64,000 nucleotides of DNA from the NCBI GenBank assembly GCA_932521035.1, contig OW051493.1:5890001-5954000 (forward strand), written 5' to 3'. Below are positions 1 through 13,421 of the stretch, one piece after another (the stretch's first letter is position 1; each line of letters begins with the position of its first letter). The position numbers were made by a program, and so were the translations under genes. Source of the stretch: Oscheius dolichura. Lineage: Eukaryota > Nematoda > Chromadorea > Rhabditida > Rhabditidae. The notes under the pieces were generated by a model. That model saw only the letters and a program-made list of their open reading frames with translations. It was not told the origin of the DNA and ran no database searches.

Positions 1-28
1 GCAGGGACGGAGGAGACAGAAGACTGAC

Positions 29-2403
29 CTTGAACCGGCCCCAGCCCTTGCCCATGCTCTTTTTGAAGTCGGACATCCGGCGCTTCTCTCCGTCGTCCCT
101 GAAATAATCCAAATATACAGAGAGGACACCGCCGTAGACTACAACACACTGGTCAACAGTTACCGTAGTCCTCCTCCCTTTTCGGGATACGTGATACCCC
201 GTCCTCCTTATCCCCCACGTGCCTCTCCGGGCCCTTCTCTCCCGATCACTTTGTTCATGTTCTGGTCTCTCTCCCCTGAATCAAAAATCGGCCGAAACTC
301 AAAATTGCCACTTTCACGTTTTTTGGGAGAGGCCGTTTGACCCGGTGACAATGGCTGCACCTGGAGATTCAAAGAAGGCCATGACGGGGGAAAAGATTAT
401 GAAAGAAAACGAACTCCTGACTCCATGGATGACCGGAATTGGCCGTTTGAAGACTGAGCTTTCGACGGACGAGGGAGTGACTGCCGGCTGAAAAGAACAA
501 TCTTTTGTCCTGTCCGTTCAACTGGTTCCCATCATTTCCCTGAATCCGGGACCCGGAAGGGGAAGTAGTTAGCCATTCGAAGAAGGCAGTTCAAGTATCC
601 TGGGAGACGGGGCTAAGCCGGCCCATCAGCCCCCGAAAAAGCGCCCCTCAACCCAAGGAGACGCATATTTGGGGTATCTTCTCTTTTTCATCTTTGAACA
701 ATCCGGAGGAAGCGAACATTTTGGGGGAGTGTGATTGTTTTTCATTGGAATTTTGGAGTTCTCGTGTTTTTCAGCGCCTTCTCTTCAAAGCCATCTGTCA
801 ACGTCGAGGCTCCCGGGGCGAGAGTTGACAATTTGGGAGTGCTCCATATGCCAATTACGGCCACAAAAAGACGACGGATAATATTTCTCATCTTTGACGT
901 CTCCCTCTTAAAAATTCCTTAAGTGGGTATCAAAACGAAGTGTCATATTACGGGGATGATCTCTCGAGGTGAGGAAAACAATACTCGGCCCTCAAAATAG
1001 ATATTGTTGGGGGAAAAGATGAAGAAGAAGAAGAGAACTCACTGGCCGGGTGAAGTTTCTTGATGAGTGCCGGAGAGCCTCCCATGGTCGCCTGGAATTG
1101 AGTTTTGGGGGTGTGAAGGGGCCGATTCTATTGAACATAATAAGTGGTGGAGAAGTTGGAAAACATGACAGCCTCGGAGGGGAACTCGAGCCGGAGGAGA
1201 CGGCTCCTTGGAAGGAGAGACAAAGGCGGTGTGGGGGCTGGAGAGGGCGAGGGAGGACGGCATTTGTTTGTCGTGGGAGATTCAAAAAGAGAATGGTCGG
1301 GTGCAAAAATCACGAAGAGTCACTCCCGGCCACTGGGGAATCCAATGGATTTTTGGGCGATACTGACGTGGAGGAGGTGGAGGGAGGATTGCTACTACTA
1401 GACAAGGGCTCATCTCCAATTTAGAGGAGGATACAGTATGCCCGCAGGAGTAGGACTTTGAGAGACCAAGATCCGCCGTGAGCATTGGCCGCGCGAAGCC
1501 TGGAATTGAAAGGAGGGATATCAAAAGAGTGGGCCCCAGAATAGAAGGGGGTCTCCACTGTCGAGCACAAGCCACAAAGCGGCATTGAAATGTCTAATGA
1601 GCCGCCTCTGAAATTGTTTTGTGTGCCATTCTTCGCGCAGGGTCATGTGGCCAGCTGATCCGGCATCCGGACTGCTCTTCGCTGGGTGAGCTGCCCCCCT
1701 GATCTCCGACGCTTTAAATTGTCTCTTGAGCTGGTAAGGAGAAAAGGGAAAGGGGGAAGGGAGGAGGACGTAGTGGCTCCGAATCTAGCGGATGTTATCC
1801 GTTTCGTCGTCTCTGCCCACCTCCAGCGCGGCAATAAGTTTGTTTTTCCGCCTCTCGCCGTCCTTAAACAGGATATCCATCTTTTTTTGCCAACAAGACG
1901 ATTTCTGAGCAGGGAGGAGGCGAAAGGGAAGATGGGAAACACTTGTCAGGGGATGACCACCGGGAGGCGGCCGTCTAAACGTTGCGAAGAAGGTCCCCGA
2001 CGTCGTTAGCCACCCACAACCAACAGATAAAAACATATTTATATGGCATAGTTTCTGAACCCGTTGACTTCGCTTATTCCAGGTGATCCTGGCCGTGGCA
2101 GCAGGTCCTCTTCCAGACCATATACTCCTCGTATCTGGAATGGATTGGAATGAAGGAGGAGAGAACGGGGACTCACTTCTTCTTGGCCGACTTCATGGCC
2201 CAGAAGGTGATGAAATAGGCGAGGACCATGAGGACGACGGTCATCGAGAGGAGGATGACACAGATGAGGCCATCTAAAGGATACGGTAAGTGAAGGGAAC
2301 GGAGGTTACCGTCTTGATAATCCCAATACTCGAACACCATCGGAGAGGCGGCCAGCTGCGATTGTGACAAGTTGGCCGACTGGAATACGTTTGTTTGGGA
2401 CAC
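29..2403 (-). CDS. Small single-pass membrane protein plus downstream exon candidates (incomplete)
   Basis: The clearest part is the exon at 2403-2177. It starts with ATG and encodes about 74 residues with one hydrophobic segment near residues 43-68, followed by a basic end (FWAMKSAKK). It is followed at once by GTGAGT on the minus strand, so it either stops there (KKK then TGA) or splices on in phase 2. Further down lie two small exon candidates with good splice signals: 1091-1043 (after TTCCAG, before GTGAGT) and 98-29 (after TTTCAG, before GTCAGT). The last reads DDGEKRRMSDFKKSMGKG and is very basic. Phases do not join all three without a missing exon, so they may belong to one gene with a cytosolic tail or to two genes. 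There is no signal peptide, and I do not recognise the family. The gene probably runs off the left edge. Confidence 0.4.
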
Positions 2404-2869
2404 GCTTTCTCGAAAATTGCTTTTTCAACTATTTATTTGTCTATCTTTTCATCACTTCTCCTTATAAAAGAAATTAATAAAAACGGGAAATATTGGAATT
2501 ATCAAGTAAAAGTAGAAATAACTTTAGAAAGAAAATGAACAAAATACGGTGAAAAGTCTTAAACTCGGAGAAAAGACGACGAAAAGACAGGATAGAAATT
2601 TATAGAACCATCTAGAAAATAGAGAAAAAAAAAGAATAAAACTAAATCACACGGTCTATGATATGAAGCGGGCAAGGGACCGAGATTCGAATGGGGAGAT
2701 CAGGTTCGGCCGGGACGAGCCACGGCGAGACACGGGACCATGAAGTTAAAGCATTGCTCGGGGAACAACCGCGTTCTGAGGAGAGAGGGAAAGGCCTAAC
2801 AATATAATAAAAATAGATTATAAACATGAGGATAACAAGGGAGGAGGTCAGGGGGCTAACAACGGGCGA
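2404..2869. other. Spacer between two minus-strand genes
   Basis: This stretch is AT-rich compared with its surroundings between about 2410 and 2640 and has no open frame I trust. It includes the 3' flank of the BTB/zinc-finger gene and the upstream region of the small membrane protein. I see no repeat or RNA gene. Confidence 0.4.
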
Positions 2870-5800
2870 CTACAGGAATGTGCCCCATTTCTCAAGCAGC
2901 TCGGCTTTCAGTTCGGCACTCATCATCTGGTAGTCCCTGTCGGAGTTTAGGGCTCTGAACAGGCGTCTCTTACTGTTTTTGGGATGGGACAAACCGAAAG
3001 ACTTGAATAGATATGGAGGAGAAGAGGCGTTGCTTGACGGCCAGCAGCTTGAACTGGTCCGCCAGACGGATGGCGTGCATCACAGACAGTTTGGACAGCT
3101 GGAAGAGGCCATTAGAAGGAAGAGGCCAGTCCTTACCTCGTTCTCGATGAACTTGGCACAGGTGTCAGTCACTTGGGAGAATTTGTACTGCTCGGCCAGG
3201 AGAAGAACTTGGTCGACGTTGGCTCGGTTCAGGCTGAGGGGGTCATTGTATACGTCAAGGAGATTCTGGAAGTCCATCGGGTCTCCCTCCAAGCGAAGAT
3301 CTCCCTTGGCGGGATCGTGGAGGAGGAAGAGCGAAGTGAAGGCGGATGAGGCTTTGGTCAGGGCGGTGCGTGGGAGGATGAAGCGACAGGAGCCGATGAT
3401 GATGGACACGTCGTCGTTTTGGGCATTGGGAGAGTTGGTATCAGTGTTGAGCTTGGTGGGACAGATCTCGCGACGATGGCGATCGAGGTTCCATTCGGAG
3501 GAATAGAACCTACCACAGTTCTGAAAAATGATGATGTTACGGCCCCAAGAATGCCGGCCACTCCAACCTGACAAAGATGACGTGCCTGTTTTGGGTCGTT
3601 GACGAAAGCCGCCGGGCTGTTGTTATTGTTGCTCTCTCCGGATAGGGCCCTCTTTCGCGTGTAGGGCAGACTTCCCAAAGGCGTCAGCTCCGCGTCCATC
3701 AGCACACATGGCGAAGTCGGTCGATCAAGTCTGGAAGGTGTATCGATGAGGGGGAAGAGGACGGCGATCCAACCTTTGATTGGTGGTACTATCCGGCATC
3801 TCCTCCCTCTTGAACCAGTTCTCCTCTTCCACTGGACGAGGAGCAGAACTGGGGCCATGGGCCAGCATCGGGTCGGACGGAGTGCCATCAGTCTCACAGA
3901 AGAAGTTGCTCGGGTCGTAGTCAAGACGACGAGATTTGAACAGAGGACTGTGTCCGGCTGAGCGGGCTCCTCCATAAGGGATATCCACAGAAAGAGCTAA
4001 AACATATCATATAAGGGGAAACGAATGTTGCCTACGTTTGGATCCCATCCAGGACGCAAGAGAAGGAAGTGGTCCGGACGAGGAGACGACCCCCGGCGAG
4101 CTGTGATGAGAGCTGCGACCAAATTCCTTGTCCTCGTTGAATGTGCTGTCGGCTTCTGCCAGTTCCGTACGCGATTTCTTCTCTTCGAAGTTCATCATCT
4201 GAAGATACTGTACTCTGCCTTTCTCGCTTCGTAGAGCATACCTCAGCAGGTGCCTTTGTCTCCACGATAATTCGAGGGCCATTGTGGTCGTCGTCCTCCA
4301 TATACTCCAGAGAATTGCGCCAGGCCGTATCCTATAAAAATGGTAATGGCCTATCCCTCCCCAGCCAAAAATACCTGGAATTCGGAGAAGGCCTTCTCCC
4401 GGAAGTTAGGCGATAGAGACTCGGACTTGCTGTATTCTGGCTTTTCTCCTCGAATGGCACTGAGGATTTTTGGAAGAGACGGTGACAACTGGGAGGCGTC
4501 CCCGGCGACGGCATGGGGACATGGGGCCGGACCAGGAAAGCGGTTGATGTCGTCGGCCGACAGCTTATGAACAGCCATGCGATGTCGCTTCACATTTTTA
4601 CGGCAGGAATAACTGGAAAAACTATTAAAATATGCGGTAGCCAGTGGAACACACGTTTTCTGGCATTCGGGACATTTGAATTCGCCGACTTCGCGGGCGG
4701 CGGACGATTTGTTGGGAGCTATGAACTGGCGACTGTCGTGGACCAAAACGGGGACACCCGTGACACGATCGCTGTAATTGAAATGAACAGGCCGGAGCAT
4801 CGATTACCCGATAAGTGGCTGTGTCGTGATTATACTTTCCAGAGGAGGAATCTCATTCGGGTCCGACTTGACCACGGTGACATGGGTGGGGCGAGGCTCT
4901 TTGGGAGACGTCTGCGGCATGGAGGATGGAGGAGGAGCCATCGAAGCGGGGACCGTCTTGTAGACGGACGGATCCAAGGGGCGATGGCATAGTGGCTTCT
5001 CCTCGTCCTTTACCAGAGAAGGCCGACGAATCTCGACGATTTGGTTGTGGGCAGGAGCTCCCGGAGGCGGTGTGTTCTGCAGGAGGATGGCTCCTTGTGG
5101 CGATGGTTGTTCCTTCTCTTCCAGCATCTTCTGCATCTGCTGAGCGCGGAGGTGTTCTCCCACGGTGACCCATGGCTTTTGAACGACTCGAGGAGACGTC
5201 ACAATGTAGGCGGTAAACTGCTGCTGCTGCTGGCGAGGGCGTTCCCCTGTGGTGGGAAGACTGCCCGTGGGGGAAGGGGGCTGCTGGGCGTCTTTAGCCT
5301 GCTGAAAAGAAGGGGCGATTGGGGTCGAATATCAATTGGCCATACCATTTTGACTTGTTCACTTGCAGCGATAGCAGCGGCGTAAGATCTATCGATGATG
5401 TTGCGATCTCGGGCAGGCAGTTCGGGTAGACTGGTGGCATAGGTGGGAGGGGGGATGGGGGTGGACGAGCCACTGTCTTCCCTGAAAGACCTTTGTCTCC
5501 CTTATAGTCCCAGATGGAAATACTTGGTCAATGCGGCCTTGCACGTGGCTCGATGCCTTTTGAGGTTACTGGCCGAGCAGAGTTGACGGTTGCAATCGGT
5601 ACAGGTGTTCAGGGGGGACACCGTCTGCTGTTTGGGGGCCCTAAACAGTTCACTGTGCAAAGGTATCTCTGGCGGTCAGGCATCTGTAACACAACACGAC
5701 ACCAACCGATCTTCGTCATCCTGGGTACTGTCGGCCGCCACCTTTTCGGGGGATGGGCGGTAGGGAATGTCTCCCAGCTCGGGGGAGGCGCTGCCCTCGG

Positions 5801-7907
5801 AGCTGTCCTCCTTGTAGCAAGTGGATGCTTTTACACGACGGGATGCTCTCTTTTTGGCAGGGACCACACTGGAAGAACATCACAACACGGTTAGCATGCG
5901 ACTAGATGCTCGGAAGGATGGGCAACTTACTCGGTCTCCTCGCCGGGTGGTCCGCCGAACTCTGCCAGATATCTCTTGCAGGTACCCTGGTGACGCTTCA
6001 AGCTGCGCTGAGAACAAACAGACTTTTTGCAAGAGTCGCACCTAAGATTTGAAGTATTGTCAAAAGAAAAAAGGACAAAAAGCGCTGTTATCGGGTAGGA
6101 TTACAGCGTGGGGGGCAAATGGCTCGAGGTCAAACATCGAAACTCACATGAAGGCCTCCTTGCCGCCGGAGGAGTTGGAGCAGTGCGAGGCGCTGCTCGA
6201 ATGCGTCTGCGAGTCGTCCGTCTCCAGGCTCAGGGGAAGCATACTGAAATGGCTAGGTGATCGAATTGCTTGTACTCTTTCCCTGCGTCTCCCCGCCTTC
6301 GCTGTCTCTTAAAAACAATATCACTCAAATTCTCAGAGGAGCTAATTAAAAATAATGAGGGGATTGAGAGGACAAGCGGAGTTTGAACACGATCGAGCTT
6401 TTTGTATTGCTGTTTTCCTGGGGAAATTGGCTATAAACACGTAGGGAAAGAGGGGAGGATATCTAGGGGAAAGGCAGATAAAGCGCACTTTGGTGGCTGG
6501 AGTCACGGGGATGAGTAAGGAGAGAGAGAGAGAGATAAAGAGACGGCGAGAAATGTTTCGTAACGGTTATTGACTCGTTTGGATACGGCCAAATACTGTA
6601 AACACGGCCAGGCAGAGTACACCTCCCAGAATTCCTCGAAGAATTGTTTTCCCTCCTGCTGAACTCACTTTCCCATGTCGATTGTTTCCATTGTCGAGGG
6701 AGGTGAATAGGCCGCGTTGGGAGAACACCACCCAGAACTCTGGAATATCTTCTGATTATCGAATTGGACGATCTGCCTACTTCGGAGGAGAGGGACGAGT
6801 GCTGGAGGGACCCCATCCCCGGCAGGGAGTTGCTGTCCTCGCTGAGCCGATCCTTCTCCCCCCACTGCTCCGACCACGACTGATCTACCCAGTCGTCCAC
6901 CTTCCTGTAGCACGTCTGCCGGTGTCTCTGAACAGATCCTCCTCTCTTTTTCGGTATATTCGAAATACTTGTAAGTTGCGGTGGCTGGTCATAATTTTGC
7001 CGCAATCGGAACACGAATAGTTGATGCGGGTAACCGGCGGGATGATGCCACATCTGCAGAAAATGGCACTTTTAGATGAAACAGCTGCTGGCCGACGGAC
7101 AAGGTCAGGTGTCGATTTTTGAAGACAAGAACAAAAGAATACCTCTGCTGGGCCTCCTGTGCCAGCTTCTGCTGCTTGGTAGCCGACAGGATCTGGGACA
7201 CGTTGCGGGCCACCTCGTCCTCCACCGTCTTCGGGTCCATCGGTATCTTTTTCTGTGGCCGATTGGCGGCACTCGGACGGATTCGTGGTGGTTTCAGCCT
7301 ATAAAATAACTCCTTTATTGGCTGCTTTATACACTGGGAAAACGGTTTATGGGCATTGGCAGGGCAATTCACAAACAAGCCAAAAGTTGAAACTTACGGG
7401 GAGATGCGGACCGTCGCGTACTGCGGACACGTGCTGGGATCCAACGTCTTGACGGGATACGTCGGCACGCCGGCTCGCATCGGCGGGTGAGAGCTGATAT
7501 GATGATCGAACCGAGATCCTGCAGCTGAAAGGCCGGTGTTTCTCTCTGGGATTACAGTAGGCCTGGTTGCCTGACCGGATTAGCCATTAGAACTCACGAG
7601 GTAGAGTCTGGGGCGGGTGATACTGGGCCCGTTGTGGCTGCTCATACCCATGATGAGGCACTTCGTATCTCTGGGCCTCTCCCTGGCTCGGCCCTCCGAA
7701 TTCTTCGAACGTGCCGCCGTCCCCGAAACTCCTCGGGTCGAGGTAGCCGTCCCCCAGCTGGTGGTGACTCAACTCCAGACTCATGACATCGTGGACTTGT
7801 TCCATCTCGGCAAAAGACCCTAAAGAGAGGAGGATGACTGTCGTCGGTCGGACAGACACCGTACCATATTCATCGTTGGAAGACCTTCTGGAAGAGACGT
7901 CTTCCAT
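2870..7907 (-). CDS. C2HC/C2H2 zinc-finger protein with C-terminal BTB domain
   Basis: This is a large multi-exon nuclear regulator candidate. Splicing from ATG at 7907 (MEDVSSRRSSNDEYG, then a phase-1 intron) gives a low-complexity N-terminus. It is followed by four fingers of the form C-x2-C-x12-H-x4-C: near 7010-6925 (CSDCGKIM, then NLQ/RHRQTC across an intron), 6040-5975 (CDSCKKSV), 5610-5535 (CTDCNRQL) and 3580-3450 (CQ/NCGRFY across an intron). One classical C2H2 finger lies at 4690-4565 (CPECQKT/YSC across an intron). After the last finger comes a BTB/POZ fold (DDVSIIIGSCRFILPRTAL, then LLLAEQYKFSQVTDTCAKFI) at about 3420-3020. The last exon ends in ELLEKWGTFL and TAG at 2870. BTB proteins dimerise and recruit corepressors, and the fingers should bind DNA. 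BTB after the fingers is the reverse of the usual BTB-ZF order. The exact splice before the last exon is unresolved, and two adjacent genes remain possible though the reading frames join well. Confidence 0.8.
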
Positions 7908-10900
7908 CTTCCATCGAGGAGCTACAACATCTGGCTGAAAAGGGCGGATTGAGCTGGAGGAGGAGGACGGCAAGAGAGAGAAGGAGAGGGAGACACACCC
8001 CCGCCGAGTAATACAACCGGGTGACGGTCTTGTGAGCATCTCCTAGCAACGGGTGATAATCCACAGCAGAGGGAGATCGTGTGACGTGACTATTGGAAAC
8101 TAATCGGGTCAAGAGTTCACCGAGTAGCGAGCGGATTAGGAGTTTTTTAATTGAAGCCCCGATATTATAGAGGTCTTCACGAGTCTCAGGCTCCCCGCCA
8201 TTAATAATTCATCTCAAGAGTAAAGTACGCGGGTCTCGAAGGGAAAAAGCATAACAAAAAACAGGACTTATTCGGGGAAGAGAGAGATGGCCAAGTTCCT
8301 TGTTTGAGGGGAGAATAAGGGGGAGGCCGTGTTTATGCCGGAGGCGAACAAAGTCGAAGAGAATACGTTTCTCCGCTGTCAGTCAAGCGGCAATTGGGGG
8401 AAGAAGGAAAATCAAAAAAGAGAAGCACGAATTGCATTATCTGACGGGGACTCCCGGCTATATTGGCACGATGCGGCTGATCACACAGCATGTCCTCCTG
8501 CTCCACCTGCCTCGGGCCAGATGTCTTTCGACTTCTCATTTAGTACAGGAAGCGGCGGTCTTCCCGGAATGGACCCGGTGAGCCCTCCTCGTCATTATCC
8601 CCAACAGAAATGAGAGTGGATCGGGTTACAAATAGAGATAGATAGAGAGATATTCGAATAAGAATGGAGGAGGAGCAGCGGGACATATGAAAAGGGGAAA
8701 TGACGCGGCCGGGAGCGGTCGGAGAGAAATGTTCCAATGCAAACAGCCAGGCAGAGAGAGACCGACCACAAACAAACTTTTACATTTTAAAGGGTGGCCG
8801 GGCCGGGGCGAGGCGAGGCGGGAGGAGACCGAGCATATTTCCTGCTCTTTCTCGTGCTCCATAATTGGGAGATACAGAGATCCGGAGATGTGAATGGCTT
8901 GCGCAAATACGGCCACCTCTATCTCTCTTTCCCCACGCAATTCGCCGTCCCCCCGAGATGTGGAACCGATAAAGGAGAAATTGAAAGAAGAAGGAGGAAA
9001 ATCCGGAGGATTATTCGATTATGAAACTACTTTCAGCATCCCGTCCTCCTCCTCCCCCGGCCTACTTCTCCGGGGAATTGGAATCTTTTTTTCGGGAATA
9101 GGCCCTTTCGGAAATGGAAAAGCGGCTCCTCCCCGGGGGTGGAGGAAGAAATGTTTCCAGCTGATATTATTGTACGGGAAGAAGAATTGTGTGTTGTGTT
9201 GTTGGGGGAGAAGAGGACTGGAGGAGGATGGCGTGAGAAAGACGGCAAGAGTCGGCGCGGCGGGCGGAGAGCGGAGAAAATTACTAATTAGTGTGTGAAG
9301 TTCTTATCTGACTCGGTGTTTCCCGTCCCCTGGGGAGGAGTGATTGTGCTTATTTTGAAGAGAGGCTAACGGCGAGGAGGAGGCCGAGAGCGCCCAGCAT
9401 AAATTGTGCCTATTTGATGCTGACGACACAACACGCCACCCAGGCAGAGGAAGCACAGCTCCACCGTACTATTTCTGTCCCCGGCCCGGCGTCATCTTTC
9501 TTCGAATTCGTCTTAGATTTCTGGCAGGGATTAGGCAAATGTCTTCTATAAGCGCTTTTTTGTCTGTAAACAGCTCAGAGGAGGGAAAAGTAATAAAGGA
9601 ATTGGGGGACGAGGGGCAAAATAGAGGGAGAACAGGACGAGTGCCTAAGCAGAAAACAGAAAGACTATCTATACAAACGAGGAGGAGAAATAGGAGGAGG
9701 AGAGGAAAAGGGAGAGAAGTCGTTAGGGGGAAGTCATCCGAGGAGGAGGAGGAGGAGGGCACCGGCCGAGTGTTTCCCTTCCTCCCGTGCTAATCCGAGT
9801 AATTGAGTTGCGTCGCTCTGTTTTCTAAGAGAATTATATCTTCGCCCCGGATAAATTGACCACCAGAATTGAAAACAGAGAGAGCTGGTAAATTGGCAGC
9901 CGGGACGGATAATTGCAGTGGGAGTGACATGCGAGAGTCGTCGGTTTCCTGTCCGAAGAAATGAGAGCGGCTAAAATAAAATATGTTTACGTGAGTAGGG
10001 AGAGGGCCATAATTATTGGAGGAGGGGGCGGCAGCCGACTCCCACGACGATTTGCATCTCGGGTAAAAAGGAGAAAAAGGAGAAAGAAGAGAACAGAGAG
10101 AATAACATGTGGTGGAGGAGAAGCGAGTTGATTGCCGGATGATGGATGGAATAAACAGACGAAGCGAGCCAAAGACGTCTGAAATCGGATAGGCCGGGCC
10201 GTACCGATCTCTCCGCAAATAAATGTTCCAACTTGATAGTAGGGGGAGTAAGAGGGAAGAGAGGCGGCCGACGGACACTTCTAGAGATTGAAGGTCGCCC
10301 GCCCAAAACTGGTTCATTCATACGTTCCCTTCTCGGGGCCTTTCTAATTTCAGGGGATCTCCCTAAATTCTCAAATAACTCGGCAGAAATGGGGAGAATT
10401 TGACAGCCGGCGAACAAAGGCAAGTGTGTGCGACGCCTCCCAGTGTGTTCGGAACAAAAAAGAGGAACAACTCATAGGAAAACAAGTGACAATGGCCGTG
10501 ATGTTTAGTGAGGCAGTGAGGCAGGCGCAGTAATGCAGAACTGAGGGGGGATTGCGGAATTACGCCGACGACGCCGCTTCATTAAAGAGTTCGTGGAAAA
10601 GTTGAGCTCTCCCTCTCTCGGCCGAGAAAGGGGAAAATGAGAAAGGCCCGCTGCTACTCGGCAGAGGAGTCAACCTTGGCGAAATGTGGTATAATTGACC
10701 CTGTTTCGATGGTCACCTCGCTATTATTCGAGGCAGACTCTATTTACTTATCCACCGCAACAAAATAATTATTGTTTTGATTATTATATTTTGATTTGGG
10801 TGTTGGAAGCGGACAGAAATCATAAAAGACTCACGTTGGGGATGAAGAAAGGCGAACCTTTCACGCTTTATTGCCCATTGGTCGAGTTTTGAGCAGTACC

Positions 10901-11816
10901 TCCCCTCTCGCGGCCCGTAAACACAACTGCCAACAAAAAAAGAAAGAGCGAACATTAGTCCAAAGGGGAGCCAGCCAAAAAGGCAGCGGATCCTCGGGGA
11001 GATGATTTCGGGTAATGGATGAGAGGGTGGAGACTGCTACTGCATTTATTTCAGGTCGTATGTTGCATGTATGCTTTTGGCAGAACACGCAGCTGGCCAT
11101 CGATTCTGGAACAAGGCCAAAGCGGAAACGAATTCTTGACGTCACCCACAAAAACTACTGCTGCTTTTTTATGAAAGAGAGAAAAAAAAAATAGAAAGTA
11201 GAAAGTACAAATCTAGAAGACAAACGGCGGCGAGGCAGGAGATTAGCGAGTTCGGTGAAATGCCCTGGTTTTGTGTGGGAAACGGCACTGCAGCAATGAG
11301 TGGCTCGTGAGTCAAGAGCATTTATCATTGATAAACGTGTGAACAATAAACGGTGGTTGCCGTGTAACCGAAACGCAAACAAGCCTGTGATTAGACGTGG
11401 CCGATAAGATAAATTTTGCGAATTGTGCACATTATTCGCGTTATGGGCAGCATATCCGATGTATTCACGAGGCAGTGTTCATTATGGCTGATACTCAGTA
11501 TATTTAGCTGTTGACAGTCGTAGAAACGAAATTATGGGTATCGCAGGGGTATCTGAACAATTATCTTCTCATGGATAACATGCCCTTTACTCCGAGGAGG
11601 GCAGTTGAATCGAAAAACACTTCTTTCAAACAATCGTCCTTTCCACACTTTCTGATGTTTTACCATTTTGCTATTTTCGGGAAGTGTTTTTGGTTACGGT
11701 AGCCAAAATGAACATTTTTCGAATTCGCCCGAAATTCATTTTTTCAATTCGAAAAATTCAGTGTTTCACTTTGTACTGGATCGTATATTCCATCTTGTCA
11801 ATTTTTCATCTGTTCT
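7908..11816. other. Gene-poor spacer of about 3.9 kb
   Basis: No reading frame here has coding character plus splice signals that I would defend. From about 8,980 to 9,780 the plus strand is strongly purine-rich (GAGGAGGA runs). Since the next gene to the left is on the minus strand, this is a pyrimidine-rich 5' flank in that gene's sense. From about 10,700 onward the sequence becomes AT-richer and grades into the first AT-rich block. Confidence 0.5.
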
Positions 11817-13421
11817 ATGGCTGGAGAGAACCAAGTACATCGCAGTGGTAACAGAGGAAAAGGTAGGTATATGTCGTCTTCTTCTATTTTAAACTTTTTA
11901 TGAGTTTATTTCATGTTTTAAGTTGTTTTTCTTAGGCAGGGCACATGGTTTGCTGTCAAGACCACCGTTTTGCAATGGTGGAACTCCGGAGGATCCACTT
12001 AATTTGAATAATGTTGGAGTTGATGCGGAGCAAATGAAGAAAGAGCTGGAAGCAGAAGCTAATGAAATTCAGGTAAACTCGTATTGTTACAATATTTCAG
12101 TGTTCAGTTTAGGGGCACATGCCAAAAAACCCAAAGGATCCTCTTGGTATTGAAAAATCCGAGAAAGCTGCGAAGAAACGTCAAATTCGAGAAGAAAATG
12201 AAATGCAAACTAAAAAAGCTGTAGGCTGATGTAAAACCCGTCTAGTATTTTTTAGAAACTGTCAGAAGAAACTATAATCAGTGAAGAGCCAGCAAACACA
12301 ACTACTGAAGACACTCCAGCAGAAGCAGCTGCAAGAAAAAAACGCGAATATAAAGAACATATGAAACAAAAGTAAGTGTATTCAGCATTTATGTTATTTT
12401 GTGCTTCTTTTAATCGCCTATTTACATATTTAGTTAACCTATTTAGACTTAAATATGGAAACTTTACTCAGTATTACGGCACACGTCTTACAAGTGGAGA
12501 AACTGATCCACGCTTAGCCAAAATGCCTAAAGAATGGTTTTTCAAGAAGAATGTTTTAGATATTGGTTTGTTTTTTTTATTTTTTTAATTATGATAAAGT
12601 TGTTGTAGGATGCAATGTTGGATATTTAACACTTTCCATAGCTAAAAATTATGAGCCGAGACGAATTTTGGGCATAGATATAGATGATCATTTGGTAGGT
12701 GTGGCTCGGAAAAATATAAGGCATTATTGTGATGGGCAAACTGAGGTTGGTGGTGTTATATTTAAACGTCTTATTTTTAGTTTGCTGGTAAATTTCCTGC
12801 ATCATTTTCAAATAATCTGGGACCCATTAGTCAACAATCTTTGACATTTTCTACAAAGTTTCCGGATAATGTATGGTTTCGTAAAGAAAACTATGTAATA
12901 GAACATGATGAGTTCTTAGATATGGTATGTTTTAAAAAATAATTTTGGTTATCTTTCCAATTGCAATTGCAGATTGAACCCGAATATAATGTAATATTGG
13001 CTTTGTCTATAACTAAATGGATTCACTTAAATTGGGGAGATGCTGGCATGAAAAGATTTTTCCTTCGTGCCTTCCGTCATCTGCTTCCTGGAGGAATGTT
13101 CATTTTGGAGCCGCAGGCATTTGAAAGCTATAAGAAGAGAGCCAAAGAACGGGTTAGGAACATTCGGATCTATTTATAACGGTATTCAGAAAGAAGCGTG
13201 GGCCATTTACAAAAGTATTGAATTCAGGCCAGAGCATTTCAAAGATTATTTGATAAATGAAGTAGGATTTGAACGTTGTGAAAGTTTAGGCGAGTCGGAG
13301 ACAGAGAAAAAAGGTTAGCTTTATAGAATAAACGGTAAAATTTGTTGCAGGTTTTGCTCGTTCTATTGAAGTCTATTATAAATCATCCGATGTGAAAAAG
13401 ATCGCAGCAAATAATAAATGA
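11817..13421 (+). CDS. Bin3/MePCE-type RNA 5'-methylphosphate capping methyltransferase
   Basis: This is an SAM-dependent methyltransferase of the Bin3 family, which methylates the 5' gamma-phosphate of small RNAs (7SK and related) in the nucleus. The spliced protein starts [16 protein letters not shown], has a charged linker rich in K/E, then [14 protein letters not shown] and the SAM motif [19 protein letters not shown] (split by an intron at DIG). Next come the acidic-loop strand [18 protein letters not shown], the family signature [20 protein letters not shown], and [20 protein letters not shown]. The C-terminus aligns with the family's Y-K/x-I-x-F-R-P-E-x-F segment ([12 protein letters not shown]). 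Several introns are minimal: 12221-12255 and 12746-12780 are each 35 nt, and 13153-13189 is 37 nt and keeps phase across an apparent frameshift. The ATG is chosen because exon 1 joins the next exon in phase 1 (GKG/RAHG). Family assignment is confident; the RNA substrate is inferred. Confidence 0.9.
12221..13189 (+). other. Minimal introns of 35-37 nt in the Bin3 gene
   Basis: The introns at 12221-12255 (35 nt), 12746-12780 (35 nt) and 13153-13189 (37 nt) start with GT and end in TTTTAG or ATTCAG. Removal of each restores a continuous conserved protein. The 37-nt intron falls between KKRAKER and KEAWAIYKS. Without it the frame ends in TAA just downstream. Confidence 0.75.

Noticed and set aside
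8540-9793. Several 60-135 codon frames in the purine-rich region
   Set aside because: Low-complexity GAG/AGG translations (E/R/G-rich) on both strands; stop codons are rare in such DNA.
13067-13318. Apparent frameshift in the Bin3 gene near 13,150
   Set aside because: A 37-nt intron (13153-13189) with GT...CAG restores the frame and the family alignment, so no mutation is needed.
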